In this document: piece after piece, positions 7,629 through 15,965 of the stretch
Numbering within the stretch: position 1 is the stretch's first letter
How the letters are laid out: every line of letters begins with the position of its first letter
DNA from: Denitromonas halophila
GTDB lineage: Bacteria > Pseudomonadota > Gammaproteobacteria > Burkholderiales > Rhodocyclaceae
Direction of reading: 5' to 3'
DNA length: 64,000 nt
Assembly (NCBI RefSeq): GCF_007625155.1
Contig: NZ_VMNK01000007.1
Span: 184,076 to 248,075, forward strand
Translations under genes and position numbers: made by a program
The notes under the pieces: generated by a model
The model's input: the letters and a program-made list of their open reading frames with translations, nothing else
Database searches by the model: none
Told to the model about the DNA's origin: nothing

Positions 7629-8966
7629 ATGGAATCAGACATTCAGGCGTTGCTGGCCCGTGTACCGGAATGGGTCGACGCGCTGATCCAGCCGGCCATG
7701 TTGTACGAACTCGGCTTTCTTCTTGCCGCCGGTGTCGGCGCATGGCTGCTGCACCGGGTATTCAAGGGGCCATTGCGCACGCTCTGCGATCGCTACCCAC
7801 CCGACGACCTGCGCCGCCTGGCGCTGCGCGGGGTGCAGCGTCTGATGTGGCCGGTGATGACGCTGGTCGTGGTGCTGATCGGGCGCGGCGTGTTTCTGTC
7901 CCTGGACGCGCCGACCCGCTTGCTTGATGCCGCCGTGCCTTTGTTGCTGTCGTTGGCCACCATCCGGCTGCTGGTGTATGCCTTGCGCAAGGGCTTTCGG
8001 GCGACGCCGGCGCTCAAGGCCTGGGAAAACATCATCGGTTTCGGCATCTGGACGATGGTGGCTTTGCATCTGGTGGGCTGGTTGCCGGCAGTGCAGCAGG
8101 CGCTGGATGATCTGGCGATCAACATCGGCAGCTCTCGCGTGTCGGTACTGTCGACCATCAAGCTTGTCGCGCTGATCGCGCTGCTGCTCACGCTGGCGTT
8201 CTGGATCTCGGGCGTGCTTGAACGGCGCATGCGCGCCTCTGCGCACATGAACCCGTCGCTGCAGGTGGCCTTCGGCAAGTTCAGCAAATTCTTTCTGATC
8301 GCGCTGGCCATTTTTCTGGCCATCGACGCGGTCGGCATTGACCTGACCACGCTCACCGTCTTTGGCGGCGCGTTGGGTGTCGGCATCGGTTTTGGTCTGC
8401 AACGCATCACCAGCAACTTCATCAGCGGCTTCATCCTGGTGCTCGACCGCTCCATCAAGCCCGGCGACGTGATCTCGGTGGGCGGCAACGATGCCAAGTT
8501 CGGCTGGGTGCAGGAGCTGCGTGCCCGCTACGTGGTGGTACGCGATCGCGATGGCGTCGAGCGCCTGATCCCGAACGAAAACCTGATCACCTCCGAGGTG
8601 GTGAACTGGAGTTACTCGGACCCGAACACGCGGGTACGCATTCCGGTGCAGATCAGCTACGACGACGACCCCGAGCAGGCCATGGCCCTGCTGATGGAAG
8701 CGGCCAAAGCCTCGCCCCGCATCCTGGCCGAGCCGGTGCCGACGGCACGCATGCTGGAATTTGCCGACAGCGGCATTCAACTCGAACTGCGCATCTGGAT
8801 CAGCGACCCGGAGAACGGCATCGGCAATGTGCGCACCGATGTGAACCTGGCGATCTGGCGTTTGTTCAAAACGGCCGGCATCACCATTCCGTATCCGCAG
8901 CGCGACCTGCACCTCAAATCGATGCCACCGATGCGCCCGTTGTGCGACGCAGCGGCTCCCGACTGA
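7629..8966 (+). CDS. MscS-family mechanosensitive ion channel
   Basis: Inner-membrane channel of 445 residues that opens under membrane tension. Several N-terminal transmembrane helices are followed by the MscS core: the pore-lining helix with GGALGVGIGFGLQ, then NFISGFIL and the cytoplasmic beta domain beginning DRSIKPGDVI. The longer N-terminus than E. coli MscS (286 residues) places it with larger MscS-like (YbdG/YkuT-like) members. The start is uncertain: 7629 has GAGAG five bases upstream, 7617 (four codons longer) has GGAGG twelve bases upstream. It is divergent from the 7435 operon. Confidence 0.85.
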   Translation: MESDIQALLARVPEWVDALIQPAMLYELGFLLAAGVGAWLLHRVFKGPLRTLCDRYPPDDLRRLALRGVQRLMWPVMTLVVVLIGRGVFLSLDAPTRLLDAAVPLLLSLATIRLLVYALRKGFRATPALKAWENIIGFGIWTMVALHLVGWLPAVQQALDDLAINIGSSRVSVLSTIKLVALIALLLTLAFWISGVLERRMRASAHMNPSLQVAFGKFSKFFLIALAIFLAIDAVGIDLTTLTVFGGALGVGIGFGLQRITSNFISGFILVLDRSIKPGDVISVGGNDAKFGWVQELRARYVVVRDRDGVERLIPNENLITSEVVNWSYSDPNTRVRIPVQISYDDDPEQAMALLMEAAKASPRILAEPVPTARMLEFADSGIQLELRIWISDPENGIGNVRTDVNLAIWRLFKTAGITIPYPQRDLHLKSMPPMRPLCDAAAPD

Positions 8967-8980
8967 AAGCCGGCACAGCA

Positions 8981-9014
8981 AAAAAAGGGGCACCGCGCGG
9001 CGCCCCGTGTTTTC
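8981..9014. terminator. Bidirectional rho-independent terminator
   Basis: A GC-rich stem (GGGGCACC / GGCGCCCC, one mismatch, loop GCGC) is preceded by A6 and followed by GTGTTTT, giving U-rich tails in both directions. It separates the convergent mscS-like gene and the phasin-like gene. Confidence 0.6.
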
Positions 9015-9028
9015 TCAGACCCGGCCCA

Positions 9029-9535
9029 TCATTCGGTGTCGGGCGTCGCCGCACGGCGGCTGCGGCGCGGCGCCGGGGCCGGCTTCGCGTCGACGGCATT
9101 GGCCATCGCAACGCTGGTGTCGGCGGCGATCTCGGCAGCCGACTCCAGCGCATCGGCAAGTACTTCAGCGGTGTCGACGGCAAACTCGGTGCCGGCCGGG
9201 CTCCAGCGCTGCAGGTCTTCCAGCGTGGCATGCGTGGTGCGGTGCATGAGCTGGCGCTGAGCCTCCGCCAGCGCAATCCAGCGACCGTAGCTCTCGGTCA
9301 GCACATGCATCGACTCGCTCAGCACCGACACCGCGGCCTCCACATCCATCGGCGTCGGCTGCTCGCGTGCGCTCAGGGCCTGCGCCCGCTGACCGTGGGT
9401 GCCGACGCTGCCGCGCAGATGGCGCAGCGACACATCGGTCAGCCGCGACAGCGTGTCGACCGCAAGCTGGCCGGCGGCATGGAAGTGATCGAGCGATTCG
9501 GCGTGATGCTGGCGGATCAGATGTTGGGCAATCAT
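9029..9535 (-). CDS. Phasin-family protein
   Basis: A 168-residue, helix-rich, Ala-rich protein of the size and composition of phasins, which coat polyhydroxyalkanoate granules. The body (residues about 30-140) is predicted amphipathic helix without cysteines; the tail is Pro/Arg/Ala-rich (PAPAPRRSRRAA), similar to the basic tails of PhaM/PhaF-like granule proteins that touch DNA. The start at 9535 follows GGAG; an in-frame start 36 codons upstream lacks a ribosome site and would overlap sequence that looks non-coding. It lies downstream of the main phasin gene on the same strand but behind a terminator. Family assignment is moderate. Confidence 0.6.
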   Translation of the reverse strand: MIAQHLIRQHHAESLDHFHAAGQLAVDTLSRLTDVSLRHLRGSVGTHGQRAQALSAREQPTPMDVEAAVSVLSESMHVLTESYGRWIALAEAQRQLMHRTTHATLEDLQRWSPAGTEFAVDTAEVLADALESAAEIAADTSVAMANAVDAKPAPAPRRSRRAATPDTE

Positions 9536-9620
9536 GACGGCTCCTGAAATTGAATAGTGCCGCCAGCCTAGCGCCGACATATTACAAAGACATGCCAACG
9601 AAGACACCGGATCGTAGACG

Positions 9621-9653
9621 TAAAAATGCCGCCCGGTTTTCACCGGACGGCAT
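9621..9653 (-). terminator. Rho-independent terminator of the phasin gene
   Basis: On the minus strand a 12-bp stem (ATGCCGTCCGGT / ACCGGGCGGCAT, one mismatch) with loop GAAA is followed by TTTTTA. It ends the transcript of the 10244 phasin gene. Confidence 0.8.
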
Positions 9654-9704
9654 CTGCGCCGAAGCGCCGGGTCGGTTCAGCCGAAGCCGAACCGAGCGCC
9701 GTCA

Positions 9705-10244
9705 TTACTTACCGCTAACAGCCTTGGTCGCGGCCTTGGTGGCAGCAGCCACGTTGGCTTCGGTCATCTGAGCAGCTTGCTTGGCAACCTTGTTCATCGA
9801 ATCGTAGGCGCTGGAAGCAGCGGCCATCGACTGCTTGGCAGCAGCAAACAGCGCCTCGGAACCGGCCGGGGCGGACTTCTCGGCTTGAGCCAGCGCGGCG
9901 CTGAAGGTCTTGTTCATTTCAGCGATCTGAGTTTCGAAAGCCTGGGCCATTTCGTTCTGGCCTTCGGTTGCGATTTCATACACGCTACGAGCGTAGGCAA
10001 CGGCCTTGTCGACCATCGGCTTGGCCAGGGTCGTCTGCAGCTTGACCAGCTCTTGCGGGTCCTTGATGGCCATGATGGCCTTGGTGTTCAGGGCGCCGTC
10101 TTCGAGCATGGCGCGGCTGGTGTTCAGGTTCAGGGCAGCCAGGCGCTCAGCACGAGCAAAAGCGGTGGTGGCTTGCGACAGCAGGGCTTCCAGACCGGCC
10201 TTACCAGCGTCGGCGAACTGCTCGGGGGTGGTGAACTTGTTCAT
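9705..10244 (-). CDS. phaP: Phasin, polyhydroxyalkanoate granule-associated protein
   Basis: Major surface protein of PHA storage granules, 179 residues. Sequence is typical of PhaP1: N-terminal MNKFTTPEQF, a long Ala/Gln/Glu-rich amphipathic helical body with TTAFARAERLAALNLN and LVKLQTTLAKPMVDK, no cysteine, Ala/Lys-rich C-terminus ending VSGK. The start at 10244 follows AAGGAA; codon choice is strongly biased, consistent with high expression. It has its own strong promoter and a strong terminator, so it is monocistronic. Two repeats around the promoter are candidate sites for the PhaR repressor, which in this group controls phaP according to PHA content; phaR is not in the window. Confidence 0.9.
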   Translation of the reverse strand: MNKFTTPEQFADAGKAGLEALLSQATTAFARAERLAALNLNTSRAMLEDGALNTKAIMAIKDPQELVKLQTTLAKPMVDKAVAYARSVYEIATEGQNEMAQAFETQIAEMNKTFSAALAQAEKSAPAGSEALFAAAKQSMAAASSAYDSMNKVAKQAAQMTEANVAAATKAATKAVSGK

Positions 10245-10305
10245 GGTGAATTTCCTTGTGAGATCGTTTAAAAATCGGTGGCCCGCAAAAGCGTTTTGAA
10301 ACTTG

Positions 10306-10320
10306 TGCTGCGGTGCAACA
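10306..10320. promoter_or_regulatory. Operator-like repeat A of phaP (candidate PhaR site)
   Basis: TGCTGCGGTGCAACA lies at and just after the predicted transcription start of phaP. It is repeated in inverted orientation, with only the two central bases changed, at 10363-10377. The TGC/GCA-rich form resembles PhaR sites of betaproteobacteria; assignment to PhaR is inference. Confidence 0.5.
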
Positions 10321-10328
10321 TGCATCGA

Positions 10329-10356
10329 AGTATAGGCTGATTAAACAACATGTCAA
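10329..10356 (-). promoter_or_regulatory. Strong sigma-70 promoter of phaP
   Basis: On the minus strand TTGACA (10356-10351) and TATACT (10334-10329) are separated by 16 bases. This is almost consensus and fits a highly expressed granule protein. Operator-like repeats lie on both sides. Confidence 0.75.
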
Positions 10357-10362
10357 CACATT

Positions 10363-10377
10363 TGTTGCATTGCAGCA
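10363..10377. promoter_or_regulatory. Operator-like repeat B of phaP (candidate PhaR site)
   Basis: TGTTGCATTGCAGCA is the inverted partner of repeat A (13 of 15 positions identical when reversed). It sits directly upstream of the -35 element, so the two copies bracket the phaP promoter, as in loop-forming or cooperative repression. Confidence 0.5.
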
Positions 10378-10516
10378 TTAACCAACAAGCACCCGCCCCC
10401 TGCCCCCTGCGCGCGGCCGTGGTTTTCGCTAAGCTGCAAGCCAATCTGCGGCGTCAGGCACACGCTTTGCCCCCTTAACCCCACAAACGCCGGGCCCCGC
10501 AAGACACGTCTCATGC

Positions 10517-11113
10517 ATGCTGTGCACCTCGACGCCACCAACACCACTGGACATTCTCTTGGATCACGAACACTACATCGCGCCCGTGCGGCGCTGGCTC
10601 GAAACCCTCGTCATCGGCCTCAACCTGTGCCCCTTTGCCAAGCGCGAGCTGGTGAAGAACCGGGTGCGCTTCTTTGTGTCGGAGGCCACCACCGACGAGC
10701 AGTTGCAGATGGACCTGGAGGCCGAGCTGAATCTGATGGCCGAAAATGACGCCATCGAAACCACGCTGCTGATCCACCCGCATGTGCTGCAAGACTTCTT
10801 TGAGTACAACCAGTTCATCAACCACACGCCGCGGATACTTAAACAGCTGGGCTACCGCGGCACCTTCCAGATCGCCAGCTTCCACCCCGACTATCAGTTC
10901 GGCGGCACCGAGCCCGACGATGTCGAGAACACCACCAACCGTTCGCCCTACCCGCTGCTACACCTGATCCGCGAGGACAGCCTGGCACGCGCGGTCGAGA
11001 ATTATCCGGACCCCGACCAGATCCCCGAGCGCAACATCGCACTGGTCGAAGAACTCGGCGCAGACAAAATGCAGGCACTGTTGAAGGCCTGCTTCGACGC
11101 CACGCCAAAATAA
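10517..11113 (+). CDS. DUF1415 family protein
   Basis: Soluble protein of 198 residues belonging to the DUF1415 family, widespread in beta- and gammaproteobacteria and without known function. The family core is recognisable: RRWLETLVIGLNLCPFAKRE near residues 25-45, then IASFHPDYQFGGTEPDD and TNRSPYPLLHLIRE. The start is uncertain; the ATG at 10517 has no clear ribosome site and the first 20 residues are not part of the family core. It stands alone upstream of fliO with 115 bases between them. Confidence 0.75.
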   Translation: MLCTSTPPTPLDILLDHEHYIAPVRRWLETLVIGLNLCPFAKRELVKNRVRFFVSEATTDEQLQMDLEAELNLMAENDAIETTLLIHPHVLQDFFEYNQFINHTPRILKQLGYRGTFQIASFHPDYQFGGTEPDDVENTTNRSPYPLLHLIREDSLARAVENYPDPDQIPERNIALVEELGADKMQALLKACFDATPK

Positions 11114-11138
11114 GCCGCCGCATCCTCGGGTCGGAATA

Positions 11139-11155
11139 GCGGCAATTTTTGCCGC
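11139..11155 (+). terminator. Hairpin after the DUF1415 gene (weak terminator)
   Basis: A perfect inverted repeat GCGGCAA-TTT-TTGCCGC lies 25 bases after the DUF1415 stop codon. The T-run is inside the loop and the sequence after it (CTTAT) is poor, so it may be a weak terminator or an operator ahead of fliO. Confidence 0.35.
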
Positions 11156-11228
11156 CTTATCCCGCCCTGGTCTTGCCTCGAGCCGGGCTACTCTGCCAGC
11201 GTGTTCTTGAACCGCCCTGAGGCGCTCG

Positions 11229-11663
11229 ATGTTGCGAAGTGTGCTGTGGATCCCGATGTGCTTGCCCCTGGTCGCCCAAGCGGCCGACACGCCGGCGCCG
11301 AGCGTGGCCGGCGCCACCAGTGGTTCGCTGGCCGGCAGCCTGGGGCAGATGGCCTTCGGCCTGGTGGTCGTCGTCGCGGTGTTGCTGGTGTGCCTGTGGC
11401 TGCTCAAGCGCCTGGGCGCGCCGCGCGGTAGCGCCCGTGGTTTGAAGGTGCTCGGTGCTGCACCGGTGGGCCCGCGCGAACGCGTGGTGCTGGTCGAAGT
11501 CGGCAACACCGTGCTGGTACTCGGGGTCGCCCCCGGCCGGGTCAACATGCTGCACACCGTCGACCCGGACGCACTCGCCATTCCTGCCGCCAACACCGAC
11601 GACTTGCAAGACGCCAACGGATTCGCCGCCCGCCTCAAGTCGTTGATCGAGGCGCGCAAATGA
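11229..11663 (+). CDS. fliO: Flagellar export apparatus protein FliO
   Basis: Helps assemble FliP in the flagellar type III export gate. The 144-residue product has a signal-like N-terminus, one transmembrane helix (about 40-60, [17 protein letters not shown]) and a small cytoplasmic domain with the typical [13 protein letters not shown] motif. GAGG lies six bases before the ATG. Its stop overlaps the fliP start by four bases, so the two are translationally coupled. It is the first gene of a fliOPQR operon; fliLMN, which usually precede it, are not here. Confidence 0.9.
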   Translation: MLRSVLWIPMCLPLVAQAADTPAPSVAGATSGSLAGSLGQMAFGLVVVVAVLLVCLWLLKRLGAPRGSARGLKVLGAAPVGPRERVVLVEVGNTVLVLGVAPGRVNMLHTVDPDALAIPAANTDDLQDANGFAARLKSLIEARK

Positions 11664-12415
11664 TGCACCACCTCGCTCGCGCCGGCCTCGCCCTGCTCAC
11701 CCTGGCGCTCGCCGCCCTCCCCGAACTCGCCCTCGCCCAGGCCGTGCCCGCCATCACCGGCGTACCCTCCGCCAACGGTGGCACCACCTACAGCCTCAGC
11801 GTGCAGACGCTGGTGCTGCTCACCTCGCTGACCTTCCTGCCGGCGGTGGTGCTGATGATGACCAGCTTCACGCGGATCATCATCGTCTTCTCGCTGCTGC
11901 GTCATGCGCTGGGCACGCAGACCTCGCCGCCCAATCAGATCCTGGTCGGGCTGGCGCTGTTCCTCAGCTTTTTCATCATGTCGCCGGTAATCGACAAGGT
12001 GTACACCGAGTCTTACCTGCCGCTCACCGCCGGCACCATCGAAATGGACGAGGCGGCCAACCGCGCGGCTGAACCGGTCAAGGAATTCATGCTGCGTCAG
12101 GTGCGCGAACCCGACCTGAATCTGTTCTCGCAGATGGCCGACACACCCAAGGTCGATTCGGCGGCTGACCTGCCAATGAAAGTGCTGGTGCCCGCCTTTG
12201 TCACCTCGGAGTTGAAAACCGCGTTTCAGATCGGCTTCATCGTCTTCATCCCCTTTCTGATCATCGACATGGTGGTCGCCTCGGTGCTGATGTCGATGGG
12301 CATGATGATGATGTCGCCAGTGATCGTCTCGCTGCCGTTCAAGATCATGCTGTTCGTGCTGGTCGATGGCTGGACGCTGCTGATCGGCTCCCTCGTGCAG
12401 AGCTTCGTGCTGTGA
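11660..12415 (+). CDS. fliP: Flagellar export gate protein FliP
   Basis: Core subunit (five copies) of the inner-membrane export gate through which flagellar proteins leave the cell. The 251 residues show a cleavable signal peptide (ending LALA), then the highly conserved [20 protein letters not shown] and [20 protein letters not shown] segments, a periplasmic loop, and two C-terminal transmembrane helices ending in the FliP hallmark [11 protein letters not shown]. The start overlaps the end of fliO. Length and motifs are normal. Confidence 0.95.
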   Translation: MMHHLARAGLALLTLALAALPELALAQAVPAITGVPSANGGTTYSLSVQTLVLLTSLTFLPAVVLMMTSFTRIIIVFSLLRHALGTQTSPPNQILVGLALFLSFFIMSPVIDKVYTESYLPLTAGTIEMDEAANRAAEPVKEFMLRQVREPDLNLFSQMADTPKVDSAADLPMKVLVPAFVTSELKTAFQIGFIVFIPFLIIDMVVASVLMSMGMMMMSPVIVSLPFKIMLFVLVDGWTLLIGSLVQSFVL

Positions 12416-12449
12416 ACGCCCCCACCCCCCAACTCCCAGGAGCGCGCCC

Positions 12450-12719
12450 ATGACGCCGGCAACCGTTATCGACATCGGCCGTCAGGCGGTCGAAGTCACC
12501 CTGCTCGTCGCCGCGCCGCTGTTCATCGCCGCGCTGGTCACCGGCTTGCTGATCAGCATTTTCCAGGCCGCCACGCAGATCAACGAAATGACGCTCTCCT
12601 TTGTACCCAAGGTGATCGCCATCTTTGTCACGCTGATTGTCGCCGGCCCGTGGATGATCACCCTGCTGACCGACTTCATGACCCGCATGTTCGAGTCCAT
12701 CCCTGCCCTCATCGGCTAG
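12450..12719 (+). CDS. fliQ: Flagellar export gate protein FliQ
   Basis: Small export gate subunit of 89 residues with two transmembrane helices (about 15-38 and 50-73). The conserved FQAATQINEMTLSFVPK sits between them, as in all FliQ proteins. CAGGAG lies seven bases upstream of the ATG. It packs around the FliP-FliR core; gene order P-Q-R is standard. Confidence 0.95.
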   Translation: MTPATVIDIGRQAVEVTLLVAAPLFIAALVTGLLISIFQAATQINEMTLSFVPKVIAIFVTLIVAGPWMITLLTDFMTRMFESIPALIG

Positions 12720-12733
12720 GGTCGCGCGCACGA

Positions 12734-13525
12734 ATGATCGAGGTCAGCAGCGCCCAACTCAACGCCTGGCTCGTCGGGCTCATGCTCCCGCTAGCGCGTG
12801 TGCTCGGCATGATTTCGGCCGCCCCGCTGTTCAGCAACGGCGCAGTGCCGGTGCGTATCCGCCTGGCGGTCGGCGTCATCGCGGCAATGGCCATACTCCC
12901 GGCTCTGCCGCCACTACCTGCGCTCGACCCGGGTTCAGGGCTGGGGCTGGCCGTGTTTGTGCAGCAGATACTGATCGGTGTGGTCATCGGCTTCGTGATG
13001 CGCCTGGTGTTCGCCGCGGTCGATGTGGCGGGCGAGCTCATTGGCCTGCAGATGGGCCTGTCCTTCGCCACCTTCTTCGACCCGCAGTCGGGCGGCCAGA
13101 CCGGCGTGCTGGCCGAGTTCATGGGCTTGCTCGCCTCCTTGCTGTTTCTCGCCCTCAACGGCCATTTGCTGATGATCGAAGTGGTGGTGCGCAGCTTCGA
13201 CTGGCTGCCGATCCGTCCCGAGCCCTTCGCCGCCATCGGCTGGCGCGAAGCCGCAAGCACCGGCGCCATGCTGTTTGCCTCCGGCCTGTTGTTGGCGCTG
13301 CCACTGGTGGCCGCCTTGCTGATCACCAACATCGCCATGGGTGTGCTGACGCGCGCCGCACCGCAAATCAACCTCTTCGCGGTCGGCTTCCCCATCACCA
13401 TGTCGGCCGGCTTCGTGGTGCTGATGCTGTCGCTGGACGCCTTCGCCCCGGTGATGACGCACTTTTATGAGCAAGGTTTTGAGGCCATCGCTGTGGTGGT
13501 GCAAGCCCTGAGCAGCACGCCCTAG
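12734..13525 (+). CDS. fliR: Flagellar export gate protein FliR
   Basis: Export gate subunit of 263 residues with about six transmembrane helices. FliR features include RVLGMISAAPLFSNGAVPVR near the N-terminus, GFVMRLVFAAVDVAGELIGLQMGLSFA in two adjoining pieces mid-protein, and APQINLFAVGFPI near the C-terminus. The start at 12734 is chosen because it aligns with known FliR N-termini and lies 14 bases after the fliQ stop; an upstream in-frame ATG would overlap fliQ heavily. It ends the operon, 6 bases from the convergent LysR gene. Confidence 0.95.
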   Translation: MIEVSSAQLNAWLVGLMLPLARVLGMISAAPLFSNGAVPVRIRLAVGVIAAMAILPALPPLPALDPGSGLGLAVFVQQILIGVVIGFVMRLVFAAVDVAGELIGLQMGLSFATFFDPQSGGQTGVLAEFMGLLASLLFLALNGHLLMIEVVVRSFDWLPIRPEPFAAIGWREAASTGAMLFASGLLLALPLVAALLITNIAMGVLTRAAPQINLFAVGFPITMSAGFVVLMLSLDAFAPVMTHFYEQGFEAIAVVVQALSSTP

Positions 13526-13531
13526 GGCCAA

Positions 13532-14383
13532 TCAACGCGCCGCGCCGGCCATGACCGCCTCGGCGAGCGTCTTAAAGGCCGCCATCGGCGGTGCATCGCG
13601 CAGGGTGATCATGCCGGTGGGCACCTGCCCCACCTCGTCGGGCAGCGCTTCGAGCACCAGCGCGTCGGCATGACCAGATTGCTCGACCACCGCGCGCGGC
13701 ATCAGCGTCCAGCCCAGACCGACCGACACACAACCGAGAATGCCCTCCAGCGTGCCGAACTCCATCGCGTCGGACACCGCATGACCCATCGTGCGCTGCC
13801 AGGTCAGCGCGCGGGTGCGGTAGGCACAGCCCTCGCGGAAAAAGATCAGCGGGTGCGTGACCGGGCTGATGCCGGGCGCCGACACCTGCACCAGCTCCTC
13901 GACCACCAGTTCCTGAAACGTCAGCGCGGGGTGGGTCACCGGGCCGGCCACAAACGCGCAATCGAGCTTGTGATCGAGCACCGCCTCGGCCAATGCCGCG
14001 CTGGTATTGGTCTTGACCCGAAGCTCCAGCAAGGGGTGCTTGCTGCGCACCGCCTTCAGCGCGCCGGGCAGGTGCAGGGCGGCAAAGGTCTCCATGGTGC
14101 CCACCCGCAACTCACCGCTGCTCTCGCCAATCTGGCGGACGGCCGCCGCCGTCTGCCGCTCGAGTTGCAGCAGGCGCCGGGCATAGGCCAGCAGCACGCG
14201 GCCCGAAGGCGCCAGTTCCAGACCGCGACCTTTACGGAAGAACAATTCGACCCCCAGCTCCTCTTCGAGCCGGCGGATTCGGCCTGTCACATTGGATTGC
14301 ACCGTGTTGAGCTTGCGCGAGGCGGCCAGCACGCCGCCTTCCTCAACCACCGTCTGAAAGGTCCGCAACGCCACCAGCTCCAT
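13532..14383 (-). CDS. LysR-family transcriptional regulator
   Basis: 283-residue regulator with an N-terminal winged helix-turn-helix (residues about 4-62, AASRKLNTVQSNVTGRIRRLEEE) and a C-terminal co-inducer domain of the substrate-binding-protein fold. The start at 14383 has GGAGG seven bases upstream. It is divergent from an MFS transporter gene, and the 103 bases between them contain several short palindromes, so it most likely controls that transporter. The inducer is not identifiable. Confidence 0.85.
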   Translation of the reverse strand: MELVALRTFQTVVEEGGVLAASRKLNTVQSNVTGRIRRLEEELGVELFFRKGRGLELAPSGRVLLAYARRLLQLERQTAAAVRQIGESSGELRVGTMETFAALHLPGALKAVRSKHPLLELRVKTNTSAALAEAVLDHKLDCAFVAGPVTHPALTFQELVVEELVQVSAPGISPVTHPLIFFREGCAYRTRALTWQRTMGHAVSDAMEFGTLEGILGCVSVGLGWTLMPRAVVEQSGHADALVLEALPDEVGQVPTGMITLRDAPPMAAFKTLAEAVMAGAAR

Positions 14384-14400
14384 CCTGATACCTCCAATAG

Positions 14401-14439
14401 AGAACGAACCGTTCTTCACAAATCATTTGTATTGATACA
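14401..14439. promoter_or_regulatory. Palindrome cluster between lysR-type and MFS genes
   Basis: Three adjoining palindromes lie here: AGAACG-AAC-CGTTCT (14401-14415), ACAAAT-C-ATTTGT (14418-14430) and TGTAT-TG-ATACA (14428-14439). They are AT-rich against a GC-rich background and are likely operators for the divergent regulator. Confidence 0.45.
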
Positions 14440-14486
14440 TTAGCCCGTTTATCGTGCGTCCACCAAACAGAAAAAAATCTGCCCCA

Positions 14487-15683
14487 ATGAGCGATCAACG
14501 CGAACGATTCAAAGTCCTGAGTGCCGGCATCTTCAGCCTCTTGCTGGCCTTGGGGGTTGCGCGCTTTGCCTATACGCCGCTGTTGCCGATCATGCAGGCG
14601 CAGGCCGGGCTGGGCGTGGCCGAAGCGGGCTGGCTGGCGGCGGTCAACTACGCCGGATACCTGTCGGGTGCGCTGATTGCCTCACTGATCAGCGATCTGG
14701 TACTCAAGGACCGGCTCTATCGCATTGGCTTGGTGGTGGCGATTCTCAGTACCGTGATGATGGGGCTGACCACCGATGTCACCGTCTGGGCCGTCTCGCG
14801 TTTCATCGCTGGGCTGTCGAGCGCGGCCGGCATGCTACTGGGCACCGGGCTGATCCTCAACTGGCTGATTCGCCACAACCACCGAAGCGAACTGGGCATC
14901 CACTTTGCCGGCATCGGCCTGGGCATTGCGGGCTGTTCAGCCGCCGTCGCGCTGATGAGCCCGTTTTTCGACTGGCGCGAACAGTGGTTCGCCCTGACCG
15001 CCATCGGCTGCGTACTGCTGGTGCCCGCACTGCGCTGGCTGCCGCCGCCCGACAGCAGCGCAGTCACCAAAACCGGCCAGAAGCTGGTCGACGCCCCGCC
15101 GAGTCCGGCCTTCATGCGTCTGTTCATGGCGGCGTATTTTTGCGCCGGTGTGGGCTATGTGGTCAGCGCGACCTTCATCGTCGCCATCATTGATCAGCTG
15201 CCGGGGCTGGCGGGACGCGGCTGGCTGGTGTTCCTGACCATCGGCGTGGCCGGCGCCCCGTCGTGCATGGTGTGGGATCTGATCGCCCGGCGTACCGGCG
15301 ACCTCAACGCGCTGATTCTCGCCTCGGCCTTGCAAATCGTCGGCATCGTGCTGCCGGTGGTGGCCGACGGCCTGGTGCCCGCCATGGCCGGCGCCATCCT
15401 GTTCGGCGGCACCTTCATCGGCATGGTGAGCCTGGTGCTGACCATGGCCGGTCGCTACTACCCCACCCGCCCGGCCAAGATGATGGGCAAGATGACGCTC
15501 TCTTACGGCGTGGCACAGATCATCGCACCGGCCATCACCGGCTTTATCGCCACTCGCCTGGGCAGTTACGCCGGCGGACTGTACCTGGCGGCCGGCGTGA
15601 TGGTGGTCGGCACGATCTTGCTGATCATGCTCAAGGCGGTCGAGCGGCGCGACGCGGCCAGCGCCGCCGCGCACGCTGTCTGA
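14487..15683 (+). CDS. MFS transporter, YbfB/YjiJ family
   Basis: Inner-membrane transporter of 398 residues with 12 predicted transmembrane helices. The N-terminal ALGVARFAYTPLLPIMQ and AGYLSGALIASLI are characteristic of the YbfB/YjiJ subfamily, whose substrates are mostly unknown. The start at 14487 (MSDQRERF) is preferred over an ATG 33 bases upstream because the latter adds a basic, non-conserved extension. It is divergent from the LysR-type gene that probably regulates it and convergent with the DUF2007 gene. Confidence 0.8.
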   Translation: MSDQRERFKVLSAGIFSLLLALGVARFAYTPLLPIMQAQAGLGVAEAGWLAAVNYAGYLSGALIASLISDLVLKDRLYRIGLVVAILSTVMMGLTTDVTVWAVSRFIAGLSSAAGMLLGTGLILNWLIRHNHRSELGIHFAGIGLGIAGCSAAVALMSPFFDWREQWFALTAIGCVLLVPALRWLPPPDSSAVTKTGQKLVDAPPSPAFMRLFMAAYFCAGVGYVVSATFIVAIIDQLPGLAGRGWLVFLTIGVAGAPSCMVWDLIARRTGDLNALILASALQIVGIVLPVVADGLVPAMAGAILFGGTFIGMVSLVLTMAGRYYPTRPAKMMGKMTLSYGVAQIIAPAITGFIATRLGSYAGGLYLAAGVMVVGTILLIMLKAVERRDAASAAAHAV

Positions 15684-15686
15684 ACC

Positions 15687-15965
15687 TCAGTCGCGCGGCT
15701 CCCCCACATCAACGTTGTCGTCGAGCGCGAACTCGCCCCGATGATAGGCCGCGAGCACCGCTTTGGCGCGCTCGAGCTGGGCCTCGGGCACCATCACCCG
15801 CGCGCCGCCCACGGCCACCGCAATCAGCGAATGGGTCTGAACCAGGTTGGCGTCGGCCACCATCGCATCCAGCCCCGCCGCCTCCAGACAGGCGCGCAAC
15901 AGATACGCCTCGGTCGGGTCGAGACATCGCGCCACCAACAACCAGTCGCCTTCATCCTCGCTCAT
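15687..15965 (-). CDS. DUF2007 small signal-transducing-like protein
   Basis: Soluble 92-residue protein with the DUF2007 fold: LLVARCLDPTEAYLLRACLEAAGLDAMVAD-type N-terminus (shown here in part: TEAYLLRACLEAAGL), a GGARVMVPE strand and a closing helix RAKAVLAAY. The family is called putative prokaryotic signal transducing protein but has no proven role. Its start overlaps the end of the YeeE gene by four bases, so the two are probably translated together. Confidence 0.75.
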   Translation of the reverse strand: MSEDEGDWLLVARCLDPTEAYLLRACLEAAGLDAMVADANLVQTHSLIAVAVGGARVMVPEAQLERAKAVLAAYHRGEFALDDNVDVGEPRD

